64,000 bases of DNA from Clostridium nigeriense (GTDB taxonomy: Bacteria > Bacillota > Clostridia > Clostridiales > Clostridiaceae), in the NCBI RefSeq assembly GCF_900086595.1, contig NZ_LT575472.1:396637-460636 (forward strand), read 5' to 3'. This document shows positions 56,789 to 64,000 of this stretch, one piece after another. The position numbers and the translations under genes were made by a program. Under the pieces are notes generated by a model. That model worked only from the letters and a program-made list of their open reading frames with translations, was not told the DNA's origin and made no database searches. The number at the start of each line of letters is the position of its first letter. Position 1 is the first letter of the stretch.

Positions 56789-58294
56789 ATGTCAACTGAG
56801 GAAATGAATATACAAGAGTTAGAATCTCAGTTTAGTGAACAAGAAGCTTTAAGAAGGGAAAAACTAGTAGATTTACAGAGCCAAGGAAAAGATCCTTTTG
56901 ATGTATATAAGGTTGAAAGAACTCATATGTCAGAAGATGTTAAAGAAAATTTTGATTCTCTAGAAGGTTCTACAGTTACTGTAGCTGGAAGAATCATGTC
57001 AAAGAGAGGTCAAGGTAAAGTTGTCTTTTCTGATATCCATGATAGAGATGGTAGAATCCAATTATTTATAAAAATAGATGAAGTTGGAGAGGAAGCTTTA
57101 AAATCTTATAAAACTTATGATCTTGGAGATTGGGTAGTAGCAACTGGAGAAGTTTTTAAAACTAAAACTGGAGAAGTTTCAGTAAAGGTTAAAAATTTTG
57201 AATTAATTTGTAAGTCTTTAAAACCACTACCAGAGAAATGGCATGGGTTAAAGGATCCAGATTTAAGATATAGACAAAGAGAAGTTGATATGATTTCTAA
57301 TCCAGAAGTTAAGCAAAACTTTATTAAAAGAGCTGCTATACTTAGAGGAATTAGAGAATTCTTAGATAATAGAGGATTTATAGAAGTTGAAACACCTATG
57401 CTTTCACCAATTGCAGGTGGAGCTTCAGCGAGACCTTTTATAACTCACCATAACACTTTAGATATAGATATGTATTTAAGAATTGCTCCGGAGTTATACT
57501 TAAAAAGAGCTATAGTTGCAGGATTAGAAAAAGTTTATGATATGGGAAGAACTTTCAGAAACGAAGGTATGTCAGTTAGACATAATCCGGAGTTTACTAT
57601 GATAGAATTATATGAAGCTTTTGCTGATTATAATGATATGATGGAAATAACAGAAAATATGGTAGCTTATGTATGTGAAAAAGTAAATGGAAGTACTAAG
57701 GTTATGTATCAAGGAACTGAAATAGACTTTGCACCACCATGGAGAAGAATAACTATGGTGGATGCAGTTAAAGAACATACAGGCATTGATTTTAATGCGA
57801 TAAGTTCTAATGAAGAAGCTCAAACTATAGCAAAAGAAAAACATTTAGAATTTAAGAAGCCTTTAGCTCATGTAACTAAGGGAGAAGTTTTAAATGCTTT
57901 ATATGAAGAATATGCAGAACAACATATGATTCAACCAACATTTGTATGTGATTATCCAGTAGAAATCTCACCTCTTACTAAAAAGAAGAGAGGCAATGAG
58001 ATGTTTACTGAGAGATTTGAAGGATTCGTGTTTGGTAGAGAAATATGTAATGCATATTCAGAGTTAAATGATCCTATAGTTCAAAGGGAAAGATTTAATC
58101 AACAAGAAAAAGAAAGAGAACTTGGGGATGATGAAGCTTACATGATAGATGAAGAATTCATGAGCGCTTTAGAAACAGGTATGCCTCCAACAGGTGGATT
58201 AGGAATAGGTATAGATAGACTTATAATGTTCTTAACTGACTCTGCTTCGATAAGAGATATAATCATGTTCCCAACAATGAAACCAGTTAAATAA
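56789..58294 (+). CDS. lysS: Lysyl-tRNA synthetase (class II)
   Basis: This 501-residue class IIb enzyme has an OB-fold anticodon-binding domain (about residues 55-165), motif 2 around [21 protein letters not shown] (in two parts) and motif 3 [15 protein letters not shown]. It charges tRNA-Lys. There is no T-box upstream. It is driven from the greA promoter. A CGGAGGG site precedes the ATG, and a terminator follows 70 bases after the stop. Confidence 0.97.
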   Translation: MSTEEMNIQELESQFSEQEALRREKLVDLQSQGKDPFDVYKVERTHMSEDVKENFDSLEGSTVTVAGRIMSKRGQGKVVFSDIHDRDGRIQLFIKIDEVGEEALKSYKTYDLGDWVVATGEVFKTKTGEVSVKVKNFELICKSLKPLPEKWHGLKDPDLRYRQREVDMISNPEVKQNFIKRAAILRGIREFLDNRGFIEVETPMLSPIAGGASARPFITHHNTLDIDMYLRIAPELYLKRAIVAGLEKVYDMGRTFRNEGMSVRHNPEFTMIELYEAFADYNDMMEITENMVAYVCEKVNGSTKVMYQGTEIDFAPPWRRITMVDAVKEHTGIDFNAISSNEEAQTIAKEKHLEFKKPLAHVTKGEVLNALYEEYAEQHMIQPTFVCDYPVEISPLTKKKRGNEMFTERFEGFVFGREICNAYSELNDPIVQRERFNQQEKERELGDDEAYMIDEEFMSALETGMPPTGGLGIGIDRLIMFLTDSASIRDIIMFPTMKPVK

Positions 58295-58362
58295 GAAATT
58301 TTTAAAGTAAATAAGAGTAGTCTTGAATAGGGATCACTCATTGTTGAAATATAAAATAAGAT

Positions 58363-58395
58363 GCACTTCACACATTGATGTGAGGTGCTTTTTTG
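58363..58395 (+). terminator. Terminator of greA-lysS
   Basis: GCACTTCACA pairs with TGTGAGGTGC (one G-U) around a six-base loop, followed by six T. Confidence 0.85.
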
Positions 58396-58630
58396 TTGTG
58401 AAATAGTAAAAAATTCGCTATTAATAGATTAGTATTTAAAACTACTTCACAAATGTGAATAAAAAATACATGAAATACATATATTGGAATGATATAATTA
58501 TAATATATTGAAATGATGTGAGTTTGATTTAAAACGTTTGAGACTAAATAGTTACTATTTTCTTAAAGCAAATTGGATCAAATTAAGTAAATAAGTAAGG
58601 TATAAATTAGAGTATTAAGGGGGTTAAATT
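58396..58630. other. Gene-free gap before the small membrane protein
   Basis: This AT-rich stretch has a small palindrome TTCACAAATGTGAA (58446-58459) and a TATAAT-like hexamer near 58494, which may be the promoter of the next gene. Nothing else is supportable. Confidence 0.35.
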
Positions 58631-58993
58631 ATGCCAGCAATATACATTTCAAAATTGAATAACGAAGTGAAAAAAAACATTAGAAATCGCAAATATTCTT
58701 TGGAAGAGGTTGAACATATTAAAGCAAATATAAGCCAAACTATTAATATGAGAAAAAAAAGTATACCAAAAATAATTGCTATTTTTGTGGGAGTTATATT
58801 TACTATACTAATTTTGGGGATTATTAAAGCCGGTATTGATAAAGTAATGATTTTCTCTGTTTTAACGACGATACCTATTGTGGTAATTATAATGGGTTTT
58901 ATCTGGTTTAGCGGTATAGGAATTTTGAAAATTGAGTATAATATGGCTGTTAGAAAAGGATATCCAGAATATGTTGATAGATTACTCTTATAA
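58631..58993 (+). CDS. Small two-helix membrane protein of unknown function
   Basis: This protein of 120 residues is one I do not recognise. A charged N-terminal region (about 1-48) is followed by two adjacent hydrophobic helices (about 50-68 and 75-98) and a short tail with YNMAVRKGYPEYVDR. AAGGGGG precedes the ATG. It lies alone between lysS and the tRNA-Asn genes. A role in membrane biology is likely, but no function can be inferred. Confidence 0.65.
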   Translation: MPAIYISKLNNEVKKNIRNRKYSLEEVEHIKANISQTINMRKKSIPKIIAIFVGVIFTILILGIIKAGIDKVMIFSVLTTIPIVVIIMGFIWFSGIGILKIEYNMAVRKGYPEYVDRLLL

Positions 58994-59067
58994 GGTAAAA
59001 ATGAATAATTTATTTATGTGTAAAAATATACTTGACAAAAAATAAGAAGATTTTTAATAAAAAACAC

Positions 59068-59095
59068 TTGCAATATTATCAAAAGTTGATATAAT
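59068..59095 (+). promoter_or_regulatory. Promoter of the tRNA-Asn cluster
   Basis: TTGCAA and TATAAT are 16 bases apart, 19 bases upstream of the first tRNA-Asn. Confidence 0.7.
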
Positions 59096-59113
59096 AACTA
59101 ATGTAGTAAATAT

Positions 59114-59188
59114 TCCGCGATAGCTCAACGGTGGAGCACTCGGCTGTTAACCGATAGGTTGGAGGTTCGAATCCTCTTCGCGGAGCCA
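59114..59188 (+). tRNA. tRNA-Asn (anticodon GTT), copy 1
   Basis: This is a 75-base cloverleaf with acceptor TCCGCGA/TCGCGGA, loop CTGTTAA with anticodon GTT, and encoded CCA. It differs from the next two copies in the acceptor stem and D-loop. Confidence 0.95.
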
Positions 59189-59216
59189 TTTTAATTTTAA
59201 AATTAATTATGAATAT

Positions 59217-59291
59217 TCCGTGGTAGCTCAATGGTGGAGCACTCGGCTGTTAACCGATAGGTTGGAGGTTCGAATCCTCTCCACGGAGCCA
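59217..59291 (+). tRNA. tRNA-Asn (anticodon GTT), copy 2
   Basis: The acceptor is TCCGTGG/CCACGGA, with the same anticodon arm and T arm as copy 1 and encoded CCA. Confidence 0.95.
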
Positions 59292-59320
59292 TTTTAATTT
59301 TAAAATTTATTATAAAATAT

Positions 59321-59395
59321 TCCGTGGTAGCTCAATGGTGGAGCACTCGGCTGTTAACCGATAGGTTGGAGGTTCGAATCCTCTCCACGGAGCCA
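59321..59395 (+). tRNA. tRNA-Asn (anticodon GTT), copy 3
   Basis: It is identical to copy 2. The spacers before copies 2 and 3 share ATTTTAATTTTAAAATT, which points to a recent tandem duplication. Confidence 0.95.
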
Positions 59396-59401
59396 TTTTA
59401 T

Positions 59402-59455
59402 AAAAGAGTTTTATAAGAGTAGATAAATTATCTATTGTTATAAAACTCTTTTTTG
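59402..59455 (+). terminator. Terminator of the tRNA-Asn cluster
   Basis: AAAAGAGTTTTATAA pairs exactly with TTATAAAACTCTTTT, with an inner AGATA...ATCT stem, followed by six T in all. Confidence 0.88.
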
Positions 59456-59514
59456 CTTGACATATAAAAACCTTTTGGTAAAATGGATTTATAATTTAAT
59501 AAATACTGTGATAA

Positions 59515-59684
59515 AGAGGAGTAAATTTAAATTTTATTTTAGAGAGACGATGGTAGGTGAAAATCGTTATAAAATTAAGTTGAAGGGCGCTTTTGAGTAT
59601 TATAATTTTGAAAGTTGGGCTAGAGCCAAGAAGGGTGGAACCGCGGAAGTTAATTTCGTCCCTTTAGGTTTGAGGCCTTTTTTT
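59515..59684 (+). ncRNA. T-box leader of glyS (short glycine type)
   Basis: The T-box core AGGGTGGAACCGCGG is at 59632-59646. CGTCCCTT can pair back with AAGGG of the core to form the antiterminator. A GGC triplet in GAAGGGCGC (about 59583-59590) fits the glycine specifier. The leader is short, as in glyQS T-boxes. A small AGGTTTGAGGCCT hairpin plus seven T (to 59684) is the likely terminator. Confidence 0.87.
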
Positions 59685-59709
59685 ATTATAAAAAATTGGA
59701 GGTATGAAA

Positions 59710-61101
59710 ATGGCAGTAGAAAAAACTATGGAAAAAATCGTTGCTCTTTGTAAAAACAGAGGATTTGTATTTCCGGGATCAGAGATATATGGAGGATTAG
59801 CAAATTCTTGGGATTATGGTCCATTAGGAGTTGAATTCAAAAATAATGTGAAAAAAGCTTGGTGGAAAAAATTCGTACAAGAAAGTCCTTATAACGTAGG
59901 AGTTGATTGTGCTATATTAATGAATCCAGAAGTATGGGTTGCTTCAGGACACGTTGGTGGATTTTCAGACCCTTTAATGGATTGTAAAGAATGTAAAGCT
60001 AGATTTAGAGCTGATAAATTAGTAGAAGATCATATGACTGAAAATGGTGCAGAAGTTGCAACAGCAGATGGATGGACTAATGAACAATTAAAAGAATATA
60101 TAGAAAGTAATAAAATAGTGTGTCCTAAGTGTGGAAAATTAAATTATACTGACATCAGAAAATTTAATTTAATGTTTAAGACATTCCAAGGAATTACGGA
60201 AGATTCAGCTAGTACTATATATTTAAGACCAGAAACAGCTCAAGGTATATTTGTTAACTTTAAATCAGTTCAAAGATCATCAAGAAAGAAAGTTCCTTTT
60301 GGAATTGCACAAATTGGTAAATCTTTTAGAAATGAAATAACACCAGGAAACTTTACTTTTAGAACTAGAGAGTTTGAGCAAATGGAATTAGAATTCTTCT
60401 GTAAACCAGGAACAGATTTAGAATGGTTTAAGTATTGGAAGGATTATTGTTTTAATTTCTTATTAAACTTAGGTGTTAAGGAAGAAAATTTAAGAATGAG
60501 AGATCATGGTGAAGAAGAATTGTCTTTCTATTCTAATGCAACATCTGATATCGAATATTTATTCCCATTTGGCTGGGGTGAATTATGGGGTATAGCTGAT
60601 AGAACAGACTACGATCTAAAGAAACATCAAGATCACTCAGGCCAAGACATGAGTTATTTAGATCCAACAACTAATGAAAAGTATGTTCCATATGTAATAG
60701 AACCTTCATTAGGTGCTGATAGAGTTGCTTTAGCATTCTTAGTTGAAGCTTATGATGAAGAAGAATTAGAAGGTGGAGATGTTAGAACTGTTATGCATTT
60801 ACATCCAGCTTTAGCGCCATATAAGGCTGCTATTTTACCACTTTCAAAGAAACTTTCGGAAAAAGCTTTAGAAGTATATGCTGATTTAAGTAAGAAATTC
60901 AACTTAGAATATGATGAAGCTGGAAGTATTGGTAAGAGATATAGAAGGCAAGATGAAATAGGAACACCTTTCTGTATAACAATTGACTTTGATACTTTAG
61001 AAGATGAAGCAGTAACTATCAGAAATAGAGATACTATGGAACAAGAAAGAATAAAAATTTCTGAACTAGAAGCTTATATTGAGAAGAGTTTAGAGTTTTA
61101 G
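59710..61101 (+). CDS. glyS: Glycyl-tRNA synthetase (dimeric class II)
   Basis: This 463-residue alpha2-type GlyRS is the form shared with archaea and eukaryotes, not the GlyQ/GlyS heterotetramer. Signatures are [20 protein letters not shown], motif 2 around [20 protein letters not shown], and motif 3 [14 protein letters not shown]. The C-terminal anticodon-binding domain follows. GGAGG is seven bases before ATG 59710, so I prefer it to the ATG two codons earlier. It is regulated by the T-box directly upstream. Confidence 0.97.
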   Translation: MAVEKTMEKIVALCKNRGFVFPGSEIYGGLANSWDYGPLGVEFKNNVKKAWWKKFVQESPYNVGVDCAILMNPEVWVASGHVGGFSDPLMDCKECKARFRADKLVEDHMTENGAEVATADGWTNEQLKEYIESNKIVCPKCGKLNYTDIRKFNLMFKTFQGITEDSASTIYLRPETAQGIFVNFKSVQRSSRKKVPFGIAQIGKSFRNEITPGNFTFRTREFEQMELEFFCKPGTDLEWFKYWKDYCFNFLLNLGVKEENLRMRDHGEEELSFYSNATSDIEYLFPFGWGELWGIADRTDYDLKKHQDHSGQDMSYLDPTTNEKYVPYVIEPSLGADRVALAFLVEAYDEEELEGGDVRTVMHLHPALAPYKAAILPLSKKLSEKALEVYADLSKKFNLEYDEAGSIGKRYRRQDEIGTPFCITIDFDTLEDEAVTIRNRDTMEQERIKISELEAYIEKSLEF

Positions 61102-61138
61102 TTAATATAAATATGATATGTATAATATATTTTGCATT

Positions 61139-61168
61139 AAGGGGCTGTTATCAACGGCTCCTTTTGTA
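61139..61168 (+). terminator. Terminator of glyS
   Basis: AAGGGGCTGTT pairs with AACGGCTCCTT (two G-U) around a three-base loop, followed by TTTTG. Confidence 0.8.
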
Positions 61169-61326
61169 TTTAATTAATTAAAGTGTTATAATTATAGAAG
61201 AATAGGACATACTTAGGAGATGAAAACTAACTAAATTATTACATAAGCTTAAATAAAATATCTTATTAGCAAAGTTAGATGGATTCAAATATAATATTTT
61301 TATATAGACATGGTTGGAGGAGTAGT

Positions 61327-62703
61327 ATGAAAAAGCCATTTGAAGAGTTTAAAGGGTTTATAAAGGGCAAAAAAGTTGCTGTTGTAGGAATAGGGGTTAG
61401 TAATATACCACTTATAAGGTTCTTAGTTAAATTAGGAGCAGAAGTAACAGCTTTTGATAAAAAGAGTAAAGTTGAGTTAGGAGAAATAGCAGAGGAGTTT
61501 GAAAACTTATCTGTAACATTAGAATTAGGAGAAGGATATTTAGATAGACTTACTGGTTTTGAAGTTGTATTTAAAACACCATCTATGAGAATAGATTGTG
61601 AGGCTTTGGTTAGAGCTAAAAATGAAGGGGCTTATATAACTTCAGAAATGGAAGAGTTCGTTAGGTATTGTAAAGGAAAGATATTTGGAATAACAGGTAG
61701 TGATGGAAAAACTACTACAACTACTATAGTTTCGAAAATATTAATTGAAGCAGGTTATAAGACTTGGGTGGGAGGAAACATAGGAACTCCTTTATTTGCT
61801 AATATAGAAGAAATTAAAGAAGATGATAAGGTGGTATTAGAGTTATCTAGTTTCCAACTTATGACAATGGATACACCTATAGATGTAGCTGTTGTTACTA
61901 ATCTAGCACCAAATCATTTAGATATGCATAAGGATATGGATGAATATATAAATTCTAAAAAGAATATATTCTTATATCAAGATAAAGATGGAGTTCTTAT
62001 TTTAAATAGGGAGAATGAAATAACTCATAGTTTTATTTCTGAGGCAAAGGGAAAAGTTAGAGAATTTAGTTCTAAGGAAAGATTAGAAAATGGAGCTTAC
62101 TTTAAAGATAATATTTTATATTTAGATGGAGAGGAAGTTTGTGCTAAGGATGATATTGTAATTAAGGGAATTCATAATATTGAAAATTACTTAGCAGCTT
62201 TTTTAGCTACTAAAGATGATGTATCTACTGATGTAATGAAAAAAGTTGCAAAGACTTTTGGTGGGGTAGAACATAGATGTGAACTAGTTAGAGAAGTTAA
62301 AGGAGTAAGTTATTATAATGACTCAATAGCATCAAGTCCTACAAGAACATTAGCAGGGTTACTTGCCTTTGAAAAAAAAGTTATTCTAATTGCGGGAGGT
62401 TATGATAAGAATATACCTTTTGAGCCTTTAGCGGAAGAAGGATATCCATTTATAAAAGAACTTATATTATTGGGTGCTACTAAGGAACTAATAAAAGGGG
62501 CTTTTGATAAATTAGAAAGTGAAAAGGGAATAGAAATCCCAATAATATTAGTAGATAGTCTAGAAGAGGCAGTAGCTAAAGCAAATGAGATTGCAGAAGA
62601 GGGGGATGTAGTTACTTTATCACCTGCTTGTGCATCCTTTGATATGTTCCCTAACTTTGCGGTAAGAGGAAATAAATATAAGGAAATAGTAAATAACTTA
62701 TAA
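61327..62703 (+). CDS. murD: UDP-N-acetylmuramoylalanine--D-glutamate ligase
   Basis: This 458-residue Mur ligase adds D-glutamate to UDP-MurNAc-L-Ala. It has the N-terminal Rossmann stretch [14 protein letters not shown], the P-loop [14 protein letters not shown] (about 116-129), and [17 protein letters not shown]. The C-terminal [14 protein letters not shown] motif is typical of MurD. ATG 61327, following GGAGGAG, is the true start. The upstream extension has no ribosome binding site. It is convergent with the following lipoprotein gene and shares a terminator with it. Confidence 0.95.
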   Translation: MKKPFEEFKGFIKGKKVAVVGIGVSNIPLIRFLVKLGAEVTAFDKKSKVELGEIAEEFENLSVTLELGEGYLDRLTGFEVVFKTPSMRIDCEALVRAKNEGAYITSEMEEFVRYCKGKIFGITGSDGKTTTTTIVSKILIEAGYKTWVGGNIGTPLFANIEEIKEDDKVVLELSSFQLMTMDTPIDVAVVTNLAPNHLDMHKDMDEYINSKKNIFLYQDKDGVLILNRENEITHSFISEAKGKVREFSSKERLENGAYFKDNILYLDGEEVCAKDDIVIKGIHNIENYLAAFLATKDDVSTDVMKKVAKTFGGVEHRCELVREVKGVSYYNDSIASSPTRTLAGLLAFEKKVILIAGGYDKNIPFEPLAEEGYPFIKELILLGATKELIKGAFDKLESEKGIEIPIILVDSLEEAVAKANEIAEEGDVVTLSPACASFDMFPNFAVRGNKYKEIVNNL

Positions 62704-62726
62704 TAATAGAATTAATTGAATTATAA

Positions 62727-62754
62727 AAAGTGGGCTGTTAAAACAGCCCACTTT
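62727..62754. terminator. Bidirectional terminator
   Basis: AAAGTGGGCTGTT pairs exactly with AACAGCCCACTTT between the convergent murD and lipoprotein genes. It overlaps the lipoprotein stop codon. Confidence 0.85.
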
Positions 62755-63742
62755 AATTTTCACTAATAAATTTTATTGAATCTAAATTGTTAGCAGCTTC
62801 TATAAATATACCTTTGGCAGTAGGGTAATATTCATTTACATAATCAGAAAATACTTTATTATATTCATAATCAGAAGTCTCTTTATTAGGCAATAGTTTA
62901 TAAAGAGAGTTAGGATCTTCATTATTAATAAAATATATATTATTTTCATTTTGTTTTAAATTAGAAGAACTTAAGTCTAATACCTTCTTTGTTTGTAAAT
63001 TAGATATATCTAAAGAATATATATAGTTATTATCATTAGGGTTTGAAAATAATATTTCATTATCATATATTACAAAGCTTTCTACAGCTGTATCTGTTAT
63101 TTTAAAATTTGCACTTCCATCGGTTTTTAAACAATATAATTTAGAACCATCGTTATAGTTTATATAAAATATAGAATTGTTATTAAATATAAAGCTATTA
63201 CTTGTGGAATTTGATAGTAAATATGTTTGCTTATTTTTAATGTTATAATAATAAAATTTATTATCATTTGAATTTATGTAATATAATTTTTCATTTTCAT
63301 ATATAAGCTCTGCAGGAGAGTAATTATTTATCTTAGTTATTTCTTTTTTTTCATAATCAAGTTTATACAATCCTTTTTCAGGTGCTATTGATGAAAAATA
63401 TATATAGTTTCCATCTGTAGATAAAGAAGTCACGTTAAAGTCGAAGATATCAATAATTGAATTTTTGCCTATAGTATCAGAAGTATTAGATGTATTAGCT
63501 GCTGAAAGTTTGTTATTATTATTTATATCAGGAAAGAACACTAAATTTCCTAAAGATACATATTTACTGTTAGAAAGAGTTTTTCCTGAAAAAATAATTT
63601 TTTTGCTAGTATCTACAGTTTGCTTATACGAAGTTGTTATTTTAGTTTCATTTTCTTCTTTTATTTCCGTGTTAGTATCATTTGAGCATCCAACAAGTAG
63701 AAAACTTGAAATGATAATAAGAAGGAACATTTTTCTTATCAT
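62753..63742 (-). CDS. DUF5050-like lipoprotein
   Basis: This 329-residue protein has a lipoprotein signal ending in the lipobox LLVGC (about residue 19), then an Asn/Thr-rich linker. A repeat domain of beta-propeller type follows, with recurring YFSS, YYIN, YYYN and YFIN strands in the pattern of DUF5050 proteins. ATG 63742 is preferred because AGGAGG lies just upstream. An extension of eight codons has none. It should sit on the outer face of the membrane. Its ligand and role are unknown. Confidence 0.78.
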   Translation of the reverse strand: MIRKMFLLIIISSFLLVGCSNDTNTEIKEENETKITTSYKQTVDTSKKIIFSGKTLSNSKYVSLGNLVFFPDINNNNKLSAANTSNTSDTIGKNSIIDIFDFNVTSLSTDGNYIYFSSIAPEKGLYKLDYEKKEITKINNYSPAELIYENEKLYYINSNDNKFYYYNIKNKQTYLLSNSTSNSFIFNNNSIFYINYNDGSKLYCLKTDGSANFKITDTAVESFVIYDNEILFSNPNDNNYIYSLDISNLQTKKVLDLSSSNLKQNENNIYFINNEDPNSLYKLLPNKETSDYEYNKVFSDYVNEYYPTAKGIFIEAANNLDSIKFISEN

Positions 63743-64000
63743 ATTAATCCTCCTAAAATTTAGCATTAGTACTATATATAATATATTAAATTAAAATACA
63801 TATTAAGTAAAATAAAATTAAGAAAATAAAGAAAATTATAGCTAGAGGTATATAATTTAATTATGAAAATAGGGATAACTAGATTAACTTTGCCAGGTGT
63901 ATCATTATATAAAAAATAAAGAATAATATAGAAAAAAAAAGAATATTAAATATAATATAATTTTATAGGAGATTTTGCGGAGAGGATAGAAAAAAATCAT

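Noticed and set aside
59457-59753. 98-codon reading frame upstream of glyS
   Set aside because: It covers the T-box leader and runs into glyS in another frame. It has no ribosome binding site, and the RNA structure explains the sequence.
63863-63919. Short reading frame MKIGITRLTLPGVSLYKK near the right end
   Set aside because: GAGG lies 14 bases upstream, too far, and no family is recognised. The last 230 bases otherwise show only AT-rich intergenic DNA with a possible ribosome binding site near 63967.

Overview
The window looks like a chromosomal segment of a low-GC, spore-forming anaerobe of Clostridium sensu stricto. The DNA is very AT-rich and uses AGGAGG-type ribosome binding sites. 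It carries spoVG, spoVT, spoVB, yabP, yabQ and spoIIE, an anaerobic-type formate-THF ligase, and a cluster I clostridial gene order (spoVG-glmU-prs, pth-mfd-prsA-spoVT-spoVB-mazG-hup-rqcP-yabP-yabQ-divIC-S1, tRNAs, spoIIE-tilS-hpt-ftsH, coaX-dusB-greA-lysS). No species can be named from the sequence alone.

Region 1-9.8 kb is catabolic. After the end of a FetAB-type iron exporter comes a divergent xylR (ROK repressor) and a seven-gene operon: xylA, a GH31 alpha-xylosidase, a complete mannose-class PTS (IIA, IIC, IID, IIB) and xylB. The control region has a good -35/-10 pair, a near-perfect cre site over the -35 and a XylR-like operator at the start point. It appears built to take up xylose or alpha-xylosides (for example xyloglucan fragments), release xylose and send it to the pentose phosphate pathway.

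Region 9.8-26 kb is accessory and mixed. It holds an orphan membrane protein; a fluoride riboswitch with a CLC-F fluoride exporter; a double-CDGSH iron-sulfur protein; asnS under a T-box; a cytochrome b5-like protein; a 160-bp inverted-repeat element; a phosphoesterase; an M24 peptidase; four small unrecognised membrane or exported proteins; a large secreted, LPNTG-anchored GH26 mannanase; purine nucleoside phosphorylase; and murC.

Region 26-45 kb is core: purR, spoVG (clear sigma-H promoter), glmU-prs, a two-component system followed by an HtrA-like protein that has lost two of its three catalytic residues, pth-mfd, a PrsA-like lipoprotein, spoVT, spoVB (start site masked by a stem-loop), a YabN/MazG fusion, HU, and the rqcP-yabP-yabQ-divIC-S1 group.

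Region 45-64 kb is core: tRNA-Leu/fMet/Met/Leu, spoIIE, tilS-hpt-ftsH, fhs, coaX-dusB, greA-lysS, a small membrane protein, three tRNA-Asn genes, glyS under a short T-box, murD and a DUF5050-like lipoprotein. I saw no insertion sequences with intact transposases, no CRISPR, no rRNA and no prophage. The most notable observations are the PTS/alpha-xylosidase/xylose operon, the degenerate HtrA beside a two-component system, several strong unexplained hairpins (before spoVB, spoIIE and the CLC-F gene), the probable ATT start of divIC, and the inverted-repeat element at 14.9-15.1 kb.
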